Assembly (NCBI GenBank): GCA_946478965.1
Contig: CAMLDQ010000085.1
Coordinates: forward strand, 1 to 8,322
Direction: 5' to 3'
DNA: 8,322 bases
From: an uncultured Methylobacillus sp.
Lineage (GTDB): Bacteria > Pseudomonadota > Gammaproteobacteria > Burkholderiales > Methylophilaceae
Under the pieces are notes generated by a model. The model made no database searches, was not told the origin of the DNA, and saw nothing but the letters and a program-made list of their open reading frames with translations. Each line of letters starts with the position of its first letter. The stretch's first letter is position 1. A program made the position numbers and the translations under genes. Below are positions 5,897 through 8,322 of the stretch, one piece after another.

Positions 5897-7071
5897 TCGT
5901 CGCCGAATCTGAGCGCCCCTTGCGAGGGTGCTGCACGCAATTGCCGCTCCGATGCGCGCACCAGCGTGCTGACGCGCACCCCGAGCAGCCGGATGCGCCT
6001 GTCCAGCGGCACCCGCTTCAGGCACTCCCCCGCCGCGCGGCGGATCAACGCCGCATCGCGGGTGAATTCAGGCAGCGTCAGATCGCGCGTCACGGTACGA
6101 AAATCCTCGAAACGCAGCTTGATTCCCACGGTGCGGCCGACATAACCCTTACGCACCAGATCCTCGGCAACACGCTGACATAACGCGGTGAAAGCCTCCG
6201 AGAGCAACGGGCGATCCCTGCGCGGATGGAGATCCCGTTCAAAGGTGGTTTCCCGACTGGCACTCTTCGCCACGGACGTCGTAACCACCTGCCGCTCATC
6301 CTGGCCGCGTGCTACCGCCAGCAGCCAGTGCGCGGCATTCGCACCGAAATGCGCCTGCAGCAGGTCCGGACTGGCATGCGCGAGATCGGACACCGTCACA
6401 ATACCAAGCGTCGCAAGTTTATCCACCGCCTTGGGGCCGATGCCGTTGATCTTGCCGACCCTGAGCGGCCAGATGCGATCGGGAACATCCCCCATCGTTA
6501 ACAACGTTAGTCCATCCGGCTTATCGAGATCCGAACCGATCTTGGCAAGAAGTTTGTTGGGCGCAATGCAGATCGAACAGGACAGTCCGGTGGCCTCCAG
6601 CACAGCCTGCTTGATACGCTGCGCCAGCATCAAGCTTTCCTCGGCGTGCCCGGTAAGGTCGATGTAGATTTCGTCGATACCGCGATCCTCGATGCGTGGA
6701 GCAATTGCCGCCACCGCCTGCTTGAACAGGCGCGAGTAGTGCCGGTAAGCTTCGAAGTTAGCCGGCAACAAGATCGCCTCGGGCGCAAGCCTGGCCGCTT
6801 TCATCATGCCCATCGCGGAAAACACGCCCAGCGCACGCGCCTCGTAGGTCGAAGTGGTCACGACACCGCGCCCGACATATTCCTTGAGCTGGTGAAAGCG
6901 CCGCGTGCCGTCGGCCAGGACAACTGGCGCCATGGCAGAGCGTCCGCCTACCACCATGGGCAAACCACGCAACTCGGGGTAGTGCAGCAGCTCCACCCCG
7001 GCGAAAAACATGTCCATGTCGAGGTGTGCAATGCGCCGCGGCTGTGGCTGGTCGGTCTTTATCTCCATCAT
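5893..7071 (-). CDS. dinB: DNA polymerase IV (Y-family translesion polymerase)
   Basis: A 392-residue DinB that copies past damaged bases without proofreading. Catalytic residues are present: Asp18 and Asp20 (HLDMDMFF) and Asp133-Glu134 (GIDEIYID); the steric gate against ribonucleotides is Phe23. NKLLAKIGSDLDKPDG (172-187) and the helix-hairpin-helix KINGIGPKAVDKL (207-219) follow, then the little-finger domain. The protein is about 40 residues longer than E. coli DinB (351). About 20 of the extra residues are an insertion in the fingers (about 44-68, between VVGG and GVVTTSTYEAR). The C-terminus carries QGALRF (384-389), a good QxxLxF clamp-binding motif. ATG codons at 7071 and 7068 compete; the Shine-Dalgarno sequence is weak for both. 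I see no LexA box upstream. The gene is divergent from the plus-strand gene at 7194. Confidence 0.93.
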   Translation of the reverse strand: MMEIKTDQPQPRRIAHLDMDMFFAGVELLHYPELRGLPMVVGGRSAMAPVVLADGTRRFHQLKEYVGRGVVTTSTYEARALGVFSAMGMMKAARLAPEAILLPANFEAYRHYSRLFKQAVAAIAPRIEDRGIDEIYIDLTGHAEESLMLAQRIKQAVLEATGLSCSICIAPNKLLAKIGSDLDKPDGLTLLTMGDVPDRIWPLRVGKINGIGPKAVDKLATLGIVTVSDLAHASPDLLQAHFGANAAHWLLAVARGQDERQVVTTSVAKSASRETTFERDLHPRRDRPLLSEAFTALCQRVAEDLVRKGYVGRTVGIKLRFEDFRTVTRDLTLPEFTRDAALIRRAAGECLKRVPLDRRIRLLGVRVSTLVRASERQLRAAPSQGALRFGDD

Positions 7072-7193
7072 TCGTGCAGTTTAAGGCCTCGTTTCGCGGG
7101 CCGCATCCTTATCAAGGGACTCCAAATCCTGTTGTATTCGCGCCCGAGTTTCTGCACAATACTTACTGGTTCGTATACTTTTGGGGCCGCATC
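7072..7193. promoter_or_regulatory. Divergent control region between dinB and the TetR-linked operon
   Basis: These 122 nt must hold the promoters of both directions. On the plus strand the best -10-like hexamers are CACAAT (7155-7160, with TTGTAT 17 nt upstream) and TATACT (7174-7179, with no clear -35). ATACTT occurs twice as a direct repeat, 7159-7164 and 7175-7180, 16 bp apart, and the second copy contains the palindrome GTATAC (7173-7178). A regulator could bind there, but the evidence is thin. No CTG-N10-CAG LexA site is seen. Confidence 0.3.
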
Positions 7194-7970
7194 ATGGAAT
7201 TGTTCGAGAGCGACTGGTTTTTCGGTCTCGTGGCAGCACAGGCAAAATCCCCTGCTGCAAGACTGACCGCCGTATTCGGCGTGGCATCCAGCTGGATTGC
7301 CGCACCCGGCATCCGTAAACTGCTGACGCAGGAAGCAGAGGGTGTTCCCTGCTTGCGCCTCAAGGACTGGCTGACCGAACAGGCGCGCGACGCCGGTGCC
7401 GGCAATCCAGCCATGCTGGCCAACCAACTGCTCATTCTGCTGCATGGCGCCTTGGCCGAAGAAATGCGCGACCCATACTCGCGCGCGCTGGTAAGCGCTT
7501 CCAGCGCCGCGCAAGCGGTCGTATCGCAGGCTTGCCGCAAGCCCTTCCCCAGCCGCTGGATGGCCGTGGCGGCCTCGCTGGTTGCCGTGATTTCGGTTGC
7601 CATGGTATGGCAGATGCGCGCGCCGGGCCTCCCGACCCTGGTGCAGGCCCGTTCCGATACGCAAGTGGTCATACCCATGCCGCATCCCGCATCCGTCGTC
7701 CGTACCACCGGCATCAGCCCGGATGAACTGGAATCGCTGCTGGTGCTGCAGGAACGCATCGATCGCGGCATCTGCCCGCCGCCCAATCTGCTGCAACTAC
7801 CGGAAGGCCAGGTCACCGCCTACATGAATGCCATTCATTTTCGCGTGCCGGAGAACCTGGAAGCCGATGAGCAGAACATTCGCAAATTCCTCGCCTGGTT
7901 CGACGCCAACCGGGCGACCGAGTGCTACTTCAAGCCCAAGAACGGGCACACCCAAACCGTCTGGAGATAA
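7194..7970 (+). CDS. Membrane protein with HTH-less TetR C-terminal-like domain and an outside domain
   Basis: A 258-residue protein I do not recognise as a named family. Residues 1-112 look like the C-terminal ligand/dimerisation domain of a TetR regulator: SPAARLTAVFGVASSWIAAP (19-38) aligns with SPRSRLSALVDAALDWIAEP of the TetR encoded next door (10 of 20 identical), and AMLANQLLILLHGALAEE (73-90) matches the usual ...La.QL..LldGAl... helix of such domains. There is no helix-turn-helix. A basic stretch (R115, K116, R121) then precedes one transmembrane helix (122-139), so the TetR-like part should face the cytoplasm. About 118 residues lie outside, with two cysteines (194, 244) that could pair. 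The ATG at 7194 has TTGGGG about 8 nt upstream. The TetR gene starts 6 nt after the stop. Function unknown; it may sense or sequester the regulator. Confidence 0.75.
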   Translation: MELFESDWFFGLVAAQAKSPAARLTAVFGVASSWIAAPGIRKLLTQEAEGVPCLRLKDWLTEQARDAGAGNPAMLANQLLILLHGALAEEMRDPYSRALVSASSAAQAVVSQACRKPFPSRWMAVAASLVAVISVAMVWQMRAPGLPTLVQARSDTQVVIPMPHPASVVRTTGISPDELESLLVLQERIDRGICPPPNLLQLPEGQVTAYMNAIHFRVPENLEADEQNIRKFLAWFDANRATECYFKPKNGHTQTVWR

Positions 7971-7976
7971 AACAAG

Positions 7977-8322
7977 ATGGCCACGCAAATGCGCGAACGC
8001 ATCCTCAGTGTTGCTTCGGACCTTTTTACCAGTCAGGGCATCAACGCCACCAGCGTCGACACCATCGTAGACAAGGCCGGTATCGCCAAGGTCACGCTGT
8101 ACAAGTACTTCAAATCCAAGGAACAACTCATCCTCGAATACCTGCGGGAGTACGACGGTAAATTGTGGGCCCGGCTTTCCGCCGTCACCGCGCGCAAGGA
8201 AGACAGTCCGCGCAGCCGACTCTCCGCCCTGGTCGATGCGGCCCTGGACTGGATCGCCGAGCCTGAATTCAAGGGCTTTGCCTTCATCAACGCCAGCGTC
8301 GAGTTTCCGCAAGAGGAAAACC
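7977..8322 (+). CDS. TetR-family transcriptional regulator, N-terminal 115 residues, cut by the right edge
   Basis: The visible part starts with the TetR DNA-binding domain: RERILSVASDLFTSQGINAT (6-25), then the helix-turn-helix with TIVDKAGIAKVTLYKYFKSKEQLI (29-52), including the typical Y-x-Y/H-F-x-S-K-E signature. The ligand domain begins after about residue 60 and includes SPRSRLSALVDAALDWIAEP and a FAFINASVEFP segment (about 100-110), like the FINA.aE block common in one large TetR subgroup. The ATG at 7977 has GGAG about 10 nt upstream, within the end of the preceding gene, and a second ATG lies at 7989. It is 6 nt behind the membrane protein gene, so the two form an operon. The ligand and targets are not visible. 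It may regulate its own operon from the 7072-7193 region. Confidence 0.92.
   Translation, partial: MATQMRERILSVASDLFTSQGINATSVDTIVDKAGIAKVTLYKYFKSKEQLILEYLREYDGKLWARLSAVTARKEDSPRSRLSALVDAALDWIAEPEFKGFAFINASVEFPQEEN

Noticed and set aside
4955..6025. Long open frame (356 codons) on the minus strand opposite the motA-like gene
   Set aside because: Its translation is low-complexity and rich in Ala, Gln, Arg and His, without family motifs, and it lies antisense to motA and overlaps the end of dinB. It is a GC-rich shadow frame.
7072..7193. LexA (SOS) box upstream of dinB
   Set aside because: No CTG-N10-CAG or close variant is found on either strand of the gap.

Overview
The window is a GC-rich piece of a bacterial chromosome. 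Its gene types (an AlaA-type aminotransferase, FMN-binding/ApbE proteins, a MotA/MotB stator, DinB) suggest a Gram-negative proteobacterium. I infer a betaproteobacterium, possibly of the Gallionella/Nitrosomonas-like group, but the sequence does not prove it. Signal peptides and a predicted outer-membrane barrel confirm two membranes. I see no insertion sequence, CRISPR array, tRNA or rRNA.

Left part, minus strand (1-3234): the start of an alanine-type aminotransferase (alaA) runs off the left edge. Upstream of it lies a compact four-gene operon, in transcription order: an outer-membrane beta-barrel protein (DUF6662-like), a secreted FMN-binding protein with a covalent-flavinylation motif, a short ApbE flavin transferase, and a small four-helix membrane protein that looks like a DUF4405-type cytochrome b. 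The genes are 10 nt apart or overlap by 4 nt. In front of them is a good sigma70-type promoter whose spacer and -10 are covered by a perfect 7-1-7 Fur box. The natural reading is an iron-repressed extracytoplasmic flavin electron-transfer system, perhaps for reducing or taking up iron.

Middle part, plus strand (3326-5896): a two-gene unit encodes an Mth938/NDUFAF3-like protein and a small unknown protein, overlapping at GTGA. A two-gene stator unit follows, with the MotB-like gene before the MotA-like gene (the reverse of the usual order) and an ATGA overlap. The end of the motA-like gene overlaps the end of dinB (minus strand, translesion polymerase IV) by 4 bp.

Right part, plus strand (7194-8322): divergent from dinB lies a pair made of an unusual membrane protein and a TetR-family regulator cut by the right edge. 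The first 110 or so residues of the membrane protein resemble the C-terminal (ligand/dimerisation) domain of TetR regulators, including a stretch similar to its own neighbour. It has no helix-turn-helix and continues into one transmembrane helix and an outside domain of about 118 residues. This HTH-less, membrane-tethered TetR-like protein is the most novel item here. The Fur-controlled flavin operon is the second.
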